DNA of 64,000 bases from Amycolatopsis australiensis (lineage in GTDB: Bacteria; Actinomycetota; Actinomycetes; Mycobacteriales; Pseudonocardiaceae). A model generated the notes under the pieces. It saw only the letters and a list, made by a program, of their open reading frames with translations, did no database searches and had not been told where the DNA came from. The stretch spans positions 8,160,001 through 8,224,000 of the forward strand of contig NZ_FPJG01000006.1 in the NCBI RefSeq assembly GCF_900119165.1, written 5' to 3'. This document shows positions 8,364 to 17,994 of the stretch, one piece after another. Within the stretch, counting starts at the first letter, position 1. The number at the start of each line of letters is the position of its first letter. The position numbers and the translations under genes were made by a program.

Positions 8364-9696
8364 CGGTCCTCCCGCAGCCGGGCGCTCGCGGCCGCCAGCT
8401 CGCGGGCGATGGCGGACTCGTCGGCTTCGCGCAGCGTCCCGTCCTCGACGACGGTCTTGCCGCCGACGAACAGCCGCCGCACCGGCGGAGTCGTGCCCAG
8501 CACGAGCGCCGCGACCGGGTCGGTGATCCCGGCGTAGTTGAGCCCGGTCAGGTCCCAGACGGCGAGGTCGGCGAGCTTCCCGGGCTCGATCGACCCGAGG
8601 TCGCCGGCCCGGCCGAGGCAGCGGGCGCCGCCCAGCGTGCCCATCCACAGCGCTTCCCGCGTGGTCAGGCCGCGCGGGCCGCCGCGCTGGCGGGCCTGCA
8701 GCAACGCCTGGTGCAGCTCCTCGCCGAGGCCGCCGGACTCGTTGGACGCGGCCCCGTCGGCACCCAGCCCGACCGGCACGCCCGCGTCGAGCAGGTCGCG
8801 GACCGGGGCGATGCCGGCGCCGATCCGGCCGTTGGACGTCGGGCAGTGCGCCGCGCCGGTGCCCGTCGCGCCGAACCGGCGGATCGCCTCGGGCGCGAGG
8901 TGGATGGTGTGCGCTAGCCAGACGTCGTCGGCGAGCCAGCCGAGCTTGTCGGCGTACTCCGCCGGGGTGCAGCCGACCTCGGCGAGGCACTGCCGTTCCT
9001 CGTCCAGGGTCTCCGCGAGGTGGGTGTGCAGCCGGACGCCCTTGCGCCGTGCCAGCTCGGCCGCGCCGGACATCAGCCGCTCGGTGACCGAGAACGGCGA
9101 GCAGGGGCCGGCGGCGATCTGCAGATGGGACTCCGCCGAGGCGTCGTGGAAGCGGTCGATCGCCGCTTCGGTGCCGGTCAGGGCATCCTCGGTCGGCTCG
9201 ACGATCTGGTCCGGCGGCAGGCCGCCGTCGGACTCGCCGCGGTCCATCGACCCGCGCACCACGTGCAGCCGGACGCCGATCCGCTGCCGGGCCGCGACCA
9301 GCGCCTCGACCGGGTCACCGCCGTCGCGGGGAAAGACGTAGTGGTGGTCGGCGACGGTCGTGCAGCCGGTGAGCGCCAGCCGGGCCATCCCCGCCGTGCC
9401 CGCGGCGTGCGTGATCTCCGCGTCGAGCCGGCCCCAGACCGGGTAGAGCGCGACCAGCCACTCGAAGAGCGTGTGGTCGGCGGCCAGCCCGCGGGTCGCC
9501 CACTGGTAGAGGTGGTGGTGGGTGTTGATCAGGCCGGGCGTGACCAGGCAGCCTTCGGCCTCCACGCGCTCGTCGAACTCGCCGGTGTACACCCCTTCGC
9601 CGACCTCGGCGATCCGGTCGTTCTCGACGACGACGTGCCCGCTCGCGTACTCCGCACCGCTGACCGTGGCGATCGCGGCGTTGGCGATCAGCGTCC

Positions 9697-9700
<4 letters not shown>
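8360..9700 (-). CDS. 8-oxoguanine deaminase-like amidohydrolase
   Basis: A 446-residue zinc amidohydrolase of the ATZ/TRZ group. Metal ligands appear as THHHLYQ (His61-63), HTHLAET near residue 240, His in AHTIHL and the Asp of GADGAASNES near 320. THHHLYQ with the long AADHTLFEWL segment is typical of proteins annotated 8-oxoguanine deaminase, which convert 8-oxoguanine to urate; guanine-like substrates are also possible. It overlaps both neighbours by 4 nt, sitting between the iron-sulphur and molybdenum subunits of xanthine dehydrogenase. Its product would therefore enter the same pathway. Confidence 0.85.
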
Positions 9701-10154
<454 letters not shown>

Positions 10155-10164
<10 letters not shown>

Positions 10165-11018
10165 GCGCGCTCCCCCGTCCGGTGTTCGTCCCAGGCCCAG
10201 GTCAACGTTCGCCGCGCGAGTACCCCGAGCGCGTGCTTCCGATACGCGGCACTGCCGCGGACGTCGTCGATCGGCGACGCGGCTTCGGCCACCAGGTCGC
10301 CGAAGCGGCGCTTCAGGGAGTCCGGCAACGCCGGTGCGGACGTCCACGGCAGCTCGGCGGCGAGGAACTCCTCGGCCGCGCGAGCCCGTCGGGGGGTCGG
10401 CGCGGCGGACCCGATCGCGGCGCCGACCCGGCCCTCGCGCAGGCACAGCGCGAAGGAGCAGACCGCGATGACCATGGCGTTGCGCGTGCCGACCTTGGCG
10501 AACTGCTGCGGCCCGGCGTGCGCGGGCAGGTGGACGGCGGTGATCAGCTCGTCCGGCTCGAGGGCGTGGCGTTTCACGCCGACGTAGAACTCCTCCGCGC
10601 GGAGGAGCCGGGTCCCCCGGACGGAGGCGGCCTCGATCCGGGCGTCCAGGGCCAGGAGCACCGGGTGCGTGTCACCGGCGGGCGACGCGGCGCCGAGGTT
10701 GCCGCCGACCGTGCCGCGGTTGCGGATCTGGGGCGAGCCGACCGTGCGGGACGCCATGGCCAGCGCCGGGACGGATTCACCCAGTTCGGCGATCACCCGG
10801 GAATACGGCACGCCGGCGCCGAGCCGCACCGTGCCGTCCGATGTGGACCACTCCGTCAGCTCGGGGACCGTCGTCAGGTCCAGCAGGGCTTCGGGGCGTC
10901 GGTGGTCGAAGTTCAGCTCGACCATGACGTCGGTGCCGCCGGCGATCGGCACCGCGCCGGGCCGCTCGGCCTTCATGGCCAGTGCCTCGGCGAGCGTCGC
11001 GGGACGCAGGAACTCCAC
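10155..11018 (-). CDS. xdhA: Xanthine dehydrogenase, FAD-binding subunit
   Basis: A 287-residue FAD subunit (CoxM/XdhA type). FAD-contact motifs are PIAGGTDVMVELN (about residues 24-36) and the double-glycine stretch TVGGNLGAASPAGDT. First gene of the operon. The GTG start is preceded by AAGGAG at 6 nt. The longer in-frame extension to 11231 would run through the divergent promoter and lacks family similarity, so it is rejected. Upstream lies the regulatory region shared with the PucR gene. Confidence 0.92.
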
Positions 11019-11090
11019 GGTTGCTCCTTGGTGAGGGCGATAGACCAGTAGACGACGGATCACGGGCCGGCGGCAACGGCACGTCGCATG

Positions 11091-11120
11091 AAACGCACAG
11101 GAGCGAAACCGGGTGCGTTT
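11091..11120. promoter_or_regulatory. Inverted repeat between xdh operon and pucR
   Basis: AAACGCAC (11091-11098) and GTGCGTTT (11113-11120) are perfect 8-bp inverted arms with centres 22 bp apart, in the 121-bp divergent intergenic region. The site ends 20 nt before the PucR start codon. It is positioned to control both directions and is a candidate PucR operator. TACAAG at 11130-11135 is a possible -10 for pucR, only 4 nt from its ATG; no good -35 was found. Confidence 0.5.
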
Positions 11121-11139
11121 GTGCTTTCCTACAAGCCTG

Positions 11140-12456
11140 ATGACGACCGTGAAAACTCTGCTGGGCCTGCCGGGGCTGCGGCTGCGGCCCCGGGCCGGGA
11201 GCGACCTGCTCGACCGGCCGGTGACGCGCATCTACGTGACGGAGCTGTCCGACCCCGGACGGTACCTGTCGGCCGGTGAACTCGTGCTGTCCGGGCTGCT
11301 CTGGTGGCGCGAGCCGGGCGACGCGGAGCCGTTCGTGGCCGCGCTGGCCCGCTCGGGCGCCGCGGCGTTGGCCGCGTCCGGCGCCGATTCCGGCGGGATC
11401 CCGGACGACGTCGTCGACGCCTGCGTCCGGCACCGGATCCCGCTGCTGGAGGTACCGGCCGACCTGTCGTTCTCGGTGATCACCGAGCAGGTGGTGCTGG
11501 CGCTGGCGGCCGCGTCCGACAGCGCGCGCAAACGTTTGCAGGCCGCTGCGGACGCCCCGGTGGAGACGCTGCTGGAGCGGGCCTCCGCGGAGCTGGGCCT
11601 GCCGTGCTGGGTGCTGTCGGGGTTCGGGCGGGTCGTCGCCGGGACCTCGCCGCTGCCGTCGCCGGGCGCCGACGTCGTCCGCCGGTACGCGGCTCGCGAG
11701 CCCGGGTCGTTGACCGTCGTCCCCGTCGAGGGGCGGCACGCGGTGCCGTGGCTGGTCCTCGTCGGCGGGCCGCTGAGCACCGCGCAGACGGAGCTGGCCG
11801 AGGAACTGGCCGGGCTGGTCGGTGTCACGCGGGCGCGGTCACCACGGCCTGAAGCGGAGTTGCCCGATGAAGCGCGCGTTGTCGCGTTGCGGACCGAAGG
11901 CAGCGAAGAAAGCGAAGACGTCCTACGGGAACTGCTGCCCGACGGGCTCCTGCTCGAGTCCGCCGGGGATACCGCGTACGCGGCGACGACGCTTCGGCCC
12001 TCTTCGACAGAGCTGTCCACAGTGGAGCCGCTGCTGCGCGCGAAGCGAATCCTGTGCGGTGTCAGCGACCCGGGCCCGCGAGCGGAGGCGTGGGAGTCGG
12101 CGCGGTACGCCCTGGAAGTGGCGTCCCGGCGGCGCATCACGGTGGTGGCGGCCGGGGAAGTCGGCGCACACGAGCTGCTGCTCGCCGGGGCTCCGGACGG
12201 GCTGCGCGCGGCGCTTCGCCGTCGCGTGCTCGGGCCGTTGCTGGACTACGACGCCGAGCAGCACGCGGACCTGGTGCACACGGTCCGGGTGTTCCTGGAG
12301 TGCTCGGGCTCGCCGACCCGGGCGGCGAAGGCGTTGCACGTCCACGTCAACACGCTGCGCTACCGCATCGGCCGCGCGGGCGAGCTGCTCGGCGCGGACC
12401 TGACGGAGTTCGCCGGCCAGCTCGACGTCTACCTCGCGTTGCGCATGGAGGAGTGA
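11140..12456 (+). CDS. pucR: PucR family transcriptional regulator
   Basis: A 438-residue regulator. Residues about 8-125 match the PucR N-terminal purine-catabolism domain (LLGLPGLRLRP then SGLLWWREPGD). The C-terminal 60 residues are the PucR-type HTH (HVHVNTLRYRIGRAGELLG near residues 395-415). In Bacillus, PucR activates purine-degradation genes on nitrogen limitation with allantoin-type effectors. The divergent arrangement with xdh strongly suggests xdh is its target. No ribosome site is seen before the ATG at 11140. A 27-nt in-frame extension from 11113 exists but adds no family sequence. Confidence 0.88.
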   Translation: MTTVKTLLGLPGLRLRPRAGSDLLDRPVTRIYVTELSDPGRYLSAGELVLSGLLWWREPGDAEPFVAALARSGAAALAASGADSGGIPDDVVDACVRHRIPLLEVPADLSFSVITEQVVLALAAASDSARKRLQAAADAPVETLLERASAELGLPCWVLSGFGRVVAGTSPLPSPGADVVRRYAAREPGSLTVVPVEGRHAVPWLVLVGGPLSTAQTELAEELAGLVGVTRARSPRPEAELPDEARVVALRTEGSEESEDVLRELLPDGLLLESAGDTAYAATTLRPSSTELSTVEPLLRAKRILCGVSDPGPRAEAWESARYALEVASRRRITVVAAGEVGAHELLLAGAPDGLRAALRRRVLGPLLDYDAEQHADLVHTVRVFLECSGSPTRAAKALHVHVNTLRYRIGRAGELLGADLTEFAGQLDVYLALRMEE

Positions 12457-12457
12457 A

Positions 12458-12946
12458 GTGGATCCGGAGATCACCTCGGCCCGGCAGGCGGGGTACGACC
12501 CGCGCGTGCTGGCCTTCGGGCGGCTGCAGGGGGCGGCGAACCGGCTGGAGTACCTGCTCGGGCGGGCGCTGGAGCGCGAGTGCGGGATCACGCACCTGAT
12601 GTACGAGGTGCTGCTGATCGTCGGCCGGGCCGGGGCCGACGGGCGCACGATGCGCTCCATCGCGCAGGAGCAGGTGCTGACCACCGGCGGCGCCACCCGG
12701 CTCGTCGACCGGATGGCGGCGCTGGGCCTGGTGACCCGCACGCCGTCCCCGCGCGACCGGCGGGTCCAGCTCGTGCGGCTGACCCCGCTGGGCGAGGAGA
12801 CCACCGTGCGGGCCAGCCGGCTGCACGTCCAGAACATCGAGCAGTACTTCTTCCGGCCGCTGCCGCCCGAGCACCGGGAGCGGTTCGCCGAGGACCTGCG
12901 GACGCTGAGCCACTTCGCCCGTGACGCGCTGCCGCGGCTGCGTTAG
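12458..12946 (+). CDS. MarR family transcriptional regulator
   Basis: A 162-residue winged-helix repressor. The HTH lies around residues 60-95 (TMRSIAQEQVLTTGGATRLVDRM) and the wing is TPSPRDRRVQLVRLTPLG. It starts with GTG one nucleotide after pucR, so the two are co-transcribed. MarR proteins usually respond to small aromatic or oxidative ligands. Its stop codon overlaps that of the convergent DoxX gene, so there is no room for a separate terminator. Confidence 0.88.
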   Translation: MDPEITSARQAGYDPRVLAFGRLQGAANRLEYLLGRALERECGITHLMYEVLLIVGRAGADGRTMRSIAQEQVLTTGGATRLVDRMAALGLVTRTPSPRDRRVQLVRLTPLGEETTVRASRLHVQNIEQYFFRPLPPEHRERFAEDLRTLSHFARDALPRLR

Positions 12947-13269
12947 AGCACCGCCGCGACCGCCAGCCCGAGGAACAGCAGCGGCGCGGCGCCGGTGGCG
13001 TACTTGCGGGCCTTGACGTGCGCGACGATGGCCCCGACGTAGAACAGGACGAGCCCGATCCCCGCGGCGATCCCGAGCGGCTGCACGCCCAGCAGGCCGA
13101 GCAGGAGACCGGCCGCCCCGGCGAGCTTGAGCGTGCCCAGCACGGGCAGCCAGCCCGGCGGGACGTCGACGGCGGCGGAGGTGGCGAGGACGAACTTCGC
13201 CTTGGCCAGGTCGGCGAGGCCGATGGCGGCGTTGAGCACGATCGTGGTGACGATGACGGCGGTGTGCAT
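12943..13269 (-). CDS. DoxX-like small integral membrane protein
   Basis: A 108-residue protein with four hydrophobic segments (about residues 4-22, 42-62, 66-84 and 92-108), typical of the DoxX-like family of unknown biochemical role. The start is the ATG at 13269. It is convergent with the MarR gene (3-nt overlap). It lies 34 nt downstream of the DUF6986-like gene on the same strand and may be the last gene of that transcript. Confidence 0.75.
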   Translation of the reverse strand: MHTAVIVTTIVLNAAIGLADLAKAKFVLATSAAVDVPPGWLPVLGTLKLAGAAGLLLGLLGVQPLGIAAGIGLVLFYVGAIVAHVKARKYATGAAPLLFLGLAVAAVL

Positions 13270-13303
13270 GCCTGCCCGACGAACCGCGCGCCGGAAAGGT
13301 GAC

Positions 13304-14491
13304 TCAGTCTTCGCGGCGGGCGTACTTCTCCAGCTCCGGACGGCCGAACGGCAGCTCGCCCTCGTCCAGCGCCCCGCAGTCGAGGCCGCGCAGCAGGTAG
13401 ACCGCCAGCGCCTGCGCCGTCGCCGGTTCGTCCAGCACTCCTCCGGCCGTCTTCTCCGCGTACGCGCGCAGCCGCTCCACCGCCGCCGGAAAGCCTGAAC
13501 GGTAGAACGTGTACGTCGCCGCGAAGCGGGTCGGCAGCTGGTGCGGGTGCAGGTCCCAGCCCTGGTAGAAGCCGCGCTCCAGGGACCGGCGGACGAGGCG
13601 GAGGTGCTCCGCCCACGCCGACGGCAGCGCGTCACCGATCGGGAGGCGGTTGGTCGAGCCGTCCGACAGGCGGACGCCCGTGCCCGCCGCCGCCACCTGC
13701 ATGAGGCCCTTGGCCAGGTCCGCCGCCGGGTGCTCCATGCTCTGGTAGGCCGCCGCGATGCCCAGGCCCGCGCTGTAGTCGTAGGTCCCGTAGTGCAGGC
13801 CCGAGCACCGGCCGCCGGCCGCCTGCACGATCCGCGCCACCGACAGCGTGCCGTCCAGGTCCACAATGGACTGGGCGGTCTCGATCTGGACCTCGAAGCG
13901 CAGCGCACCGGCGGCGAGCCCGTACGCGGATTCCAGGTGTCCCAGCACTTCCGCGGCCACGGACACCTGCTCGACGGCGGTCACCTTCGGCAGCGTGACG
14001 ACGAATCCGGGCGGCAGCGGCCCGTTCTCCAGCAGGCCGGCGAGGAACAGGTCCAGGGTGCGGATCCCGCGCCGGCGTGTCGCCGCCTCGAAGCTCTTGA
14101 AGCGGATGCCCGTGAACGGTGTCCCGCCCGTGGTCGCCAGGGTCCGCCCGGCCGCCAGCGCGGCCGCGTCCTCGACGTCGTCCGGCACGCGGCCGTAGCC
14201 GTCCTCGAAGTCGATCCGCAGGTCCTCGATCGGCTCGGTCAGCAGCTTCGCCCGCACGCGCTCGTACACGCCGGCGTCGACCTCGAGGAGATCGCCGTGC
14301 TCGACGAAGACCCGCATCGCCTGCTTGCCCCAGTCGGCCACCAGGCGCGTCTTGTACCGCGACGCCGGGACGTAGACCGTGTGCACCGGCTGCCGTCCCG
14401 GCCGCTCCCCCGGGTACGACGCCGCGACGCGCGCGTCGGCCGCAGCCAGGCGCGCGTCGGCGGCGTCGTAGACGTCCTCGGGCAGGCGCAC
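13304..14491 (-). CDS. HpcH/HpaI aldolase-like protein (DUF6986 type)
   Basis: A 395-residue protein resembling CitE/HpcH TIM-barrel lyases: DLRIDFEDGYG, FVVTLPKV, RFEVQIETAQSI and GTYDYSAGLG are the barrel motifs with acidic metal ligands. It matches the actinobacterial family I know as DUF6986, whose reaction is undescribed to my knowledge. Its GTG shares one base with the malate synthase stop (TAGTG), so translation is tightly coupled. Since HpcH-type enzymes and malate synthase can both act on glyoxylate, a role in glyoxylate or purine-carbon disposal is plausible but unproven. The 13-bp motif GTCCACANNGGAC occurs inside at 13859. Confidence 0.75.
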   Translation of the reverse strand: MRLPEDVYDAADARLAAADARVAASYPGERPGRQPVHTVYVPASRYKTRLVADWGKQAMRVFVEHGDLLEVDAGVYERVRAKLLTEPIEDLRIDFEDGYGRVPDDVEDAAALAAGRTLATTGGTPFTGIRFKSFEAATRRRGIRTLDLFLAGLLENGPLPPGFVVTLPKVTAVEQVSVAAEVLGHLESAYGLAAGALRFEVQIETAQSIVDLDGTLSVARIVQAAGGRCSGLHYGTYDYSAGLGIAAAYQSMEHPAADLAKGLMQVAAAGTGVRLSDGSTNRLPIGDALPSAWAEHLRLVRRSLERGFYQGWDLHPHQLPTRFAATYTFYRSGFPAAVERLRAYAEKTAGGVLDEPATAQALAVYLLRGLDCGALDEGELPFGRPELEKYARRED

Positions 14492-16068
14492 TACTTGATC
14501 TTCTCGTAGGCGGGCAGCGTCAGGAAGTCCGGGAACTCGTCGGCCAGCGCGACCTGCTCGAACAGCTCCACGGCCGGCAGCAGCCGGTCGGCGGGCAGCT
14601 CGCGGGCCAGCTCGCCGCGGACGTCGGCCAGCACGCCGCGCACCAGCTCCGACGTCACGACGTCGCCGGTGTCCAGGGTCGTGCCGTTCTTGACCCACTG
14701 CCAGACCTGCGAGCGCGAGATCTCCGCGGTCGCGGCGTCCTCCATCAGGTTGTGGATCGCCGCCGCACCGTTGCCGCCCAGCCACGACGCGATGTAGCGG
14801 ACGCCGACGTCGACCGCGGCGCGCAGGCCGGCCGCCGTCGCGCTGCCCGGCGTCGAGGCGACGTCCAGCAGCTGGTCGGCGGTGACGCTGACCTCGTCAC
14901 GGGTGCGCTCGAGCTGGTTCGGCTTGTCGCCGAGGACCTTGTCGAACTCCTCCTTGCACAGCTCGACCATGCCGGGGTGCGCGACCCACGACCCGTCGAA
15001 GCCGTCGTTGGCCTCGCGCGACTTGTCCGCGTGGACCTTCTCGAAGGCGCCCTTGTTGACCTCGGGGTCCTTGCTCGGGATGAACGCGGCCATGCCGCCG
15101 ATCGCGAACGCGCCGCGCTTGTGGCACGTGCGCACCAGCAGCTCGGTGTAGGCCCGCATGAACGGCGCGGTCATCGTGACGGAGTTGCGGTCCGGCAGCA
15201 CGAACTTCTCGCCCGCGTCACGGAAGTACTTGATCACGCTGAACAGGTAGTCCCAGCGGCCCGCGTTGAGGCCCGAGGCGTGCTCGCGCAGCTCGTAGAG
15301 GATCTCCTCCATCTCGAACGCGGCCGGGATGGTTTCGATCAGCACGGTCGCGCGGACGGTCCCGTGCTCGATGCCGAGGGTCTTCTCGGCGTGGGTGAAG
15401 ACGTCGTTCCAGAGCCGCGCTTCGAGGTGGCTCTCCATCTTCGGCAGGTAGTAGTACGGGCCCTTGCCGCGGCGGATCAGCTCGGCCGCGTTGTGGAAGA
15501 AGTGCAGGCCGAAGTCGACGAGGGCGCCGACGGCCTCGCGGCCGCCGAAGGACAGGCCGCGCTCGGGCAGGTGCCAGCCGCGCGGGCGGACCACGATCGT
15601 GGCGTGCTCGACGTCGTCCTTCAGCGCGTAGCTCTTGCCGCCGCTTTCCAGGGTGATCGTCTCGCGGATGGCGTCGTAGAGGTTGACCTGGCCGGAGATG
15701 ACGTTCTTCCAGTGCGGGGTGTTGGCGTCCTCGAGGTCGGCCAGCCACACCTTCGCGCCGGAGTTGAGCGCGTTGATGGTCATCTTGCGGTCGGTCGGCC
15801 CGGTGATCTCGACCCGCCGGTCCCGCAGCGCGGGCGGGGCGGGGGCGACCTGCCAGTCGCCCTCGCGGATCTCCTTGGTCTCGGGCAGGAAGTCGAGCCT
15901 GCCGGTGGTCCGGGCCTCCTCGCGACGCTTGCTCCGCGCCTGGAGCAGCTCGTCACGACGGCCGGCGAAGGCGTCGTGGAGGCCGGCGAGGAACTCGAGC
16001 GCTTCCGGCGTGAGGATCTCGTCGCCGCGCTCGACCGGGTCGCCCAGCACCTGGACTTCTGAAGACAT
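14491..16068 (-). CDS. aceB: Malate synthase A
   Basis: Condenses glyoxylate with acetyl-CoA to malate. It has 525 residues, the length of the A isoform. The signature LREHASGLNAGRWDYLF is at 260-276, the catalytic Arg161 in VVRPRGWHL, and the DGSWVAHPG segment near 445 is typical. The ATG at 16068 follows GAGGTG. No isocitrate lyase is nearby, but allantoin degradation genes are, so this copy probably consumes glyoxylate from purines (as proposed for malate synthases in actinobacterial allantoin clusters). Confidence 0.95.
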   Translation of the reverse strand: MSSEVQVLGDPVERGDEILTPEALEFLAGLHDAFAGRRDELLQARSKRREEARTTGRLDFLPETKEIREGDWQVAPAPPALRDRRVEITGPTDRKMTINALNSGAKVWLADLEDANTPHWKNVISGQVNLYDAIRETITLESGGKSYALKDDVEHATIVVRPRGWHLPERGLSFGGREAVGALVDFGLHFFHNAAELIRRGKGPYYYLPKMESHLEARLWNDVFTHAEKTLGIEHGTVRATVLIETIPAAFEMEEILYELREHASGLNAGRWDYLFSVIKYFRDAGEKFVLPDRNSVTMTAPFMRAYTELLVRTCHKRGAFAIGGMAAFIPSKDPEVNKGAFEKVHADKSREANDGFDGSWVAHPGMVELCKEEFDKVLGDKPNQLERTRDEVSVTADQLLDVASTPGSATAAGLRAAVDVGVRYIASWLGGNGAAAIHNLMEDAATAEISRSQVWQWVKNGTTLDTGDVVTSELVRGVLADVRGELARELPADRLLPAVELFEQVALADEFPDFLTLPAYEKIK

Positions 16069-16131
16069 GGGGAAACACCTCGAGGGTTCGGATCTTTGGA
16101 TAACGTCCCTACGGTTTTCTACCAGCCGGAC

Positions 16132-16155
16132 TATAGTTTCTGCATAGCGGAAGCT
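16132..16155. promoter_or_regulatory. Putative IclR/AllR-type operator between aceB and its regulator
   Basis: A 21-bp imperfect palindrome at 16135-16155 has arms AGTTTCTGC and GCGGAAGCT around TAT-like centre bases, with 14 symmetric positions. The TTTC...GGAA arrangement is like known IclR-family boxes. It overlaps the 8-bp palindrome ACTATAGT (16130-16137), which includes TATAGT, a good -10 hexamer readable in either direction. A strong ribosome site, AAGGAGG, precedes the IclR start. Confidence 0.5.
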
Positions 16156-16180
16156 CAACGCCGACGTAAGGAGGGCCACC

Positions 16181-16957
16181 GTGCCGGCGGAGAAGAACGG
16201 TCGCGACGGCGGCGTCCAGTCCCTGCAGCGCGCCTTCGAGCTGCTGGAACACCTCGCGGACACCGGCGGCGAGGCCAGCCTGTCCGAGCTGGCGACGCTG
16301 TCCGGGCTGCCGATGCCGACCATCCACCGGCTCATCCGCACCCTGGTCGACCTGGGGTACGTCCGCCAGAACACGAACCGCCGCTACGCGCTGGGCGCCC
16401 GCCTGATCCGGCTCGGCGAGAACGCGAGCATGCAGTTCGGCGCGTGGGCACGGCCGCTGCTGGCGGAGCTGGTCGAGGAGGTCGGCGAGACGGCGAACCT
16501 CGCGGTGCTGGAGCGCGACGAAGTCGTGTACGTGGCCCAGGTGCCCTCGAAGCACTCGATGCGGATGTTCACCGAGGTGGGACGCCGGCTGCTGCCGCAC
16601 GGCACGGGCGTCGGCAAGGCGATGCTGGCACACCTGCCGGAAGCGGAGGTGCGGGCTCTGCTCGACCGGACCGGGATGCCGGCGTACACGCAGCACACGT
16701 TCACCGACCCGGACGCGCTGGCGGCCGAGCTGGCCCGGATCGCTTCGCAGGGGTACGCGCTGGACGAGGCCGAGCAGGAGCTGGGCGTGCGGTGCGTCGC
16801 GGTGGCGGTCCCGGGAGCACCGGTCCCGGCGGCGGTTTCGGTGTCCGGCCCGTCGGGACGGCTGACCGCCGAGGCGGTGGCCCACATCGCCCCGGCGGTC
16901 CAGCGGGTGGCGGACGCCCTCGGGGCGAGCCTCGCCCAGGCACCGCTGTCAGTGTGA
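16181..16957 (+). CDS. IclR family regulator (AllR-like candidate)
   Basis: A 258-residue repressor. The winged HTH spans residues 12-70 (SLQRAFELLEHLAD, PMPTIHRLIRTLVDLGYV). The effector domain covers 85-250, with the expected GTGVGKAMLAHL and RGYALDEAEQELGVRCVAV-type segments. IclR proteins often sense glyoxylate, pyruvate or aromatic acids; AllR of E. coli and Streptomyces senses allantoin-pathway intermediates. Divergence from malate synthase supports control of glyoxylate use. GTG start, AAGGAGG upstream. Confidence 0.87.
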   Translation: MPAEKNGRDGGVQSLQRAFELLEHLADTGGEASLSELATLSGLPMPTIHRLIRTLVDLGYVRQNTNRRYALGARLIRLGENASMQFGAWARPLLAELVEEVGETANLAVLERDEVVYVAQVPSKHSMRMFTEVGRRLLPHGTGVGKAMLAHLPEAEVRALLDRTGMPAYTQHTFTDPDALAAELARIASQGYALDEAEQELGVRCVAVAVPGAPVPAAVSVSGPSGRLTAEAVAHIAPAVQRVADALGASLAQAPLSV

Positions 16958-17031
16958 CCAAAAGTGATAATTCATGACTCAACGTGACACCGATGGAATC
17001 GGCGACGACCCCTGCCGGTAAAGTGAGCGGC

Positions 17032-17352
17032 ATGGCAAGTCTCGAAGACCTCGAAGCCCGGGTGAGCGCGTTGGAGGCCCAGGCGCGTCAGGCCCGGCAG
17101 GACGCCACCGCGGCTCGCATCCTCGCCGGTGCGGCGGACCGAGACGTCTCCGAGTTCAAACAGGGCCAGAACGCCCTGATCAGGTCGATAGGTGCCCTGC
17201 GCGAGACCCAGCTCGAAGACCACGAACGGCTCACCGACCTCGAAGTCAAGGTCGACAACCTCGATGCGAAAGTCGACAGCGGGTTCACCAAGGTCAACAT
17301 CGGCGTGGAGCAGATCAGCCGGTTGCTCCAGCAGGTCATCGACAAGCCCTGA
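17032..17352 (+). CDS. Small coiled-coil protein of unknown function
   Basis: A 106-residue, highly charged protein with heptad-like patterns nearly throughout (SLEDLEARVSALEAQ..., ERLTDLEVKVDNLDAKVDS). Coiled coil is predicted over residues 3-30 and 60-100. There is no membrane segment or signal. A -10-like TAAAGT (17019-17024) lies 7 nt before the ATG and no ribosome site is seen, so the message is probably leaderless. Not assigned to a family with known function. Confidence 0.7.
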   Translation: MASLEDLEARVSALEAQARQARQDATAARILAGAADRDVSEFKQGQNALIRSIGALRETQLEDHERLTDLEVKVDNLDAKVDSGFTKVNIGVEQISRLLQQVIDKP

Positions 17353-17355
17353 CCC

Positions 17356-17856
17356 TCAGCCCGGCTCGCTCTTCAGCAGCTCCATGAGCAGCCCGTCGTG
17401 CCAGGTGCCGTCCGGGCCGCGTTCGTACTGGCGCAGCACGCCCACCGGCTGGAACCCCGCTTTCGTGTACACCCGGATCGCCGTCTCGTTGGCCGCCGCC
17501 GGGTCGATCGTCAGGCGGTGGTGGCCCGTCGCGAACAGGTGGGCCGCCAGCGCGCGGACCGCGTCCGTGCCCACGCCGCGGCCGTGGAAGCCCGGGTGCA
17601 CCGCGATGTCGATGCCCGCGTGGCGGTAACGCGGGTCCGGCTCCTCCCAGCTCTGGATCAGCCCGACGACCACGTCGTCCAGCTCGATGACATAGACGGC
17701 GTAGCCCTCTTCGACCGCGTACAGGCCTTCGGTTTCCTCGTCCGCGTCGCCCCACCAGCGGGCGACCTCCGGCGTCGCCAGGATCTCGCGCACGCGGGCG
17801 CGGTCCGGCTCGGTGATCGGGCGCAGCAGCACCCGCGCACCACGGATGGTGGTCAT
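17356..17856 (-). CDS. GNAT acetyltransferase, AAC(6')-like
   Basis: A 166-residue acetyltransferase. The acetyl-CoA loop is HGRGVGTDAVRAL (residues about 94-106), followed by DPAAANETAIRVYTKAGFQPVG, the hallmark of the Acetyltransf_8/AAC(6')-Ib-like group. Aminoglycoside 6'-N-acetylation is therefore possible, but many chromosomal relatives have other or unknown acceptors. ATG at 17856. It is convergent with the coiled-coil gene (3 nt apart). Confidence 0.82.
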   Translation of the reverse strand: MTTIRGARVLLRPITEPDRARVREILATPEVARWWGDADEETEGLYAVEEGYAVYVIELDDVVVGLIQSWEEPDPRYRHAGIDIAVHPGFHGRGVGTDAVRALAAHLFATGHHRLTIDPAAANETAIRVYTKAGFQPVGVLRQYERGPDGTWHDGLLMELLKSEPG

Positions 17857-17994
17857 TTCGGTCCTCTCTCGTAGCGAACGACGGCGGTGCGGCGTCTGAT
17901 ACGAGGAGGGGCACGAGCGGACGGGCGTCAACCGGGCATGCCCCGATTCTGCGCCGGCCGGCGCGGCCCGTCAGCCGAATATCGGAGGGACGGC

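Noticed and set aside
17356..17856. Definite aminoglycoside resistance gene
   Set aside because: The acetyltransferase resembles AAC(6') proteins but many chromosomal homologues act on other substrates, so only the family is claimed.
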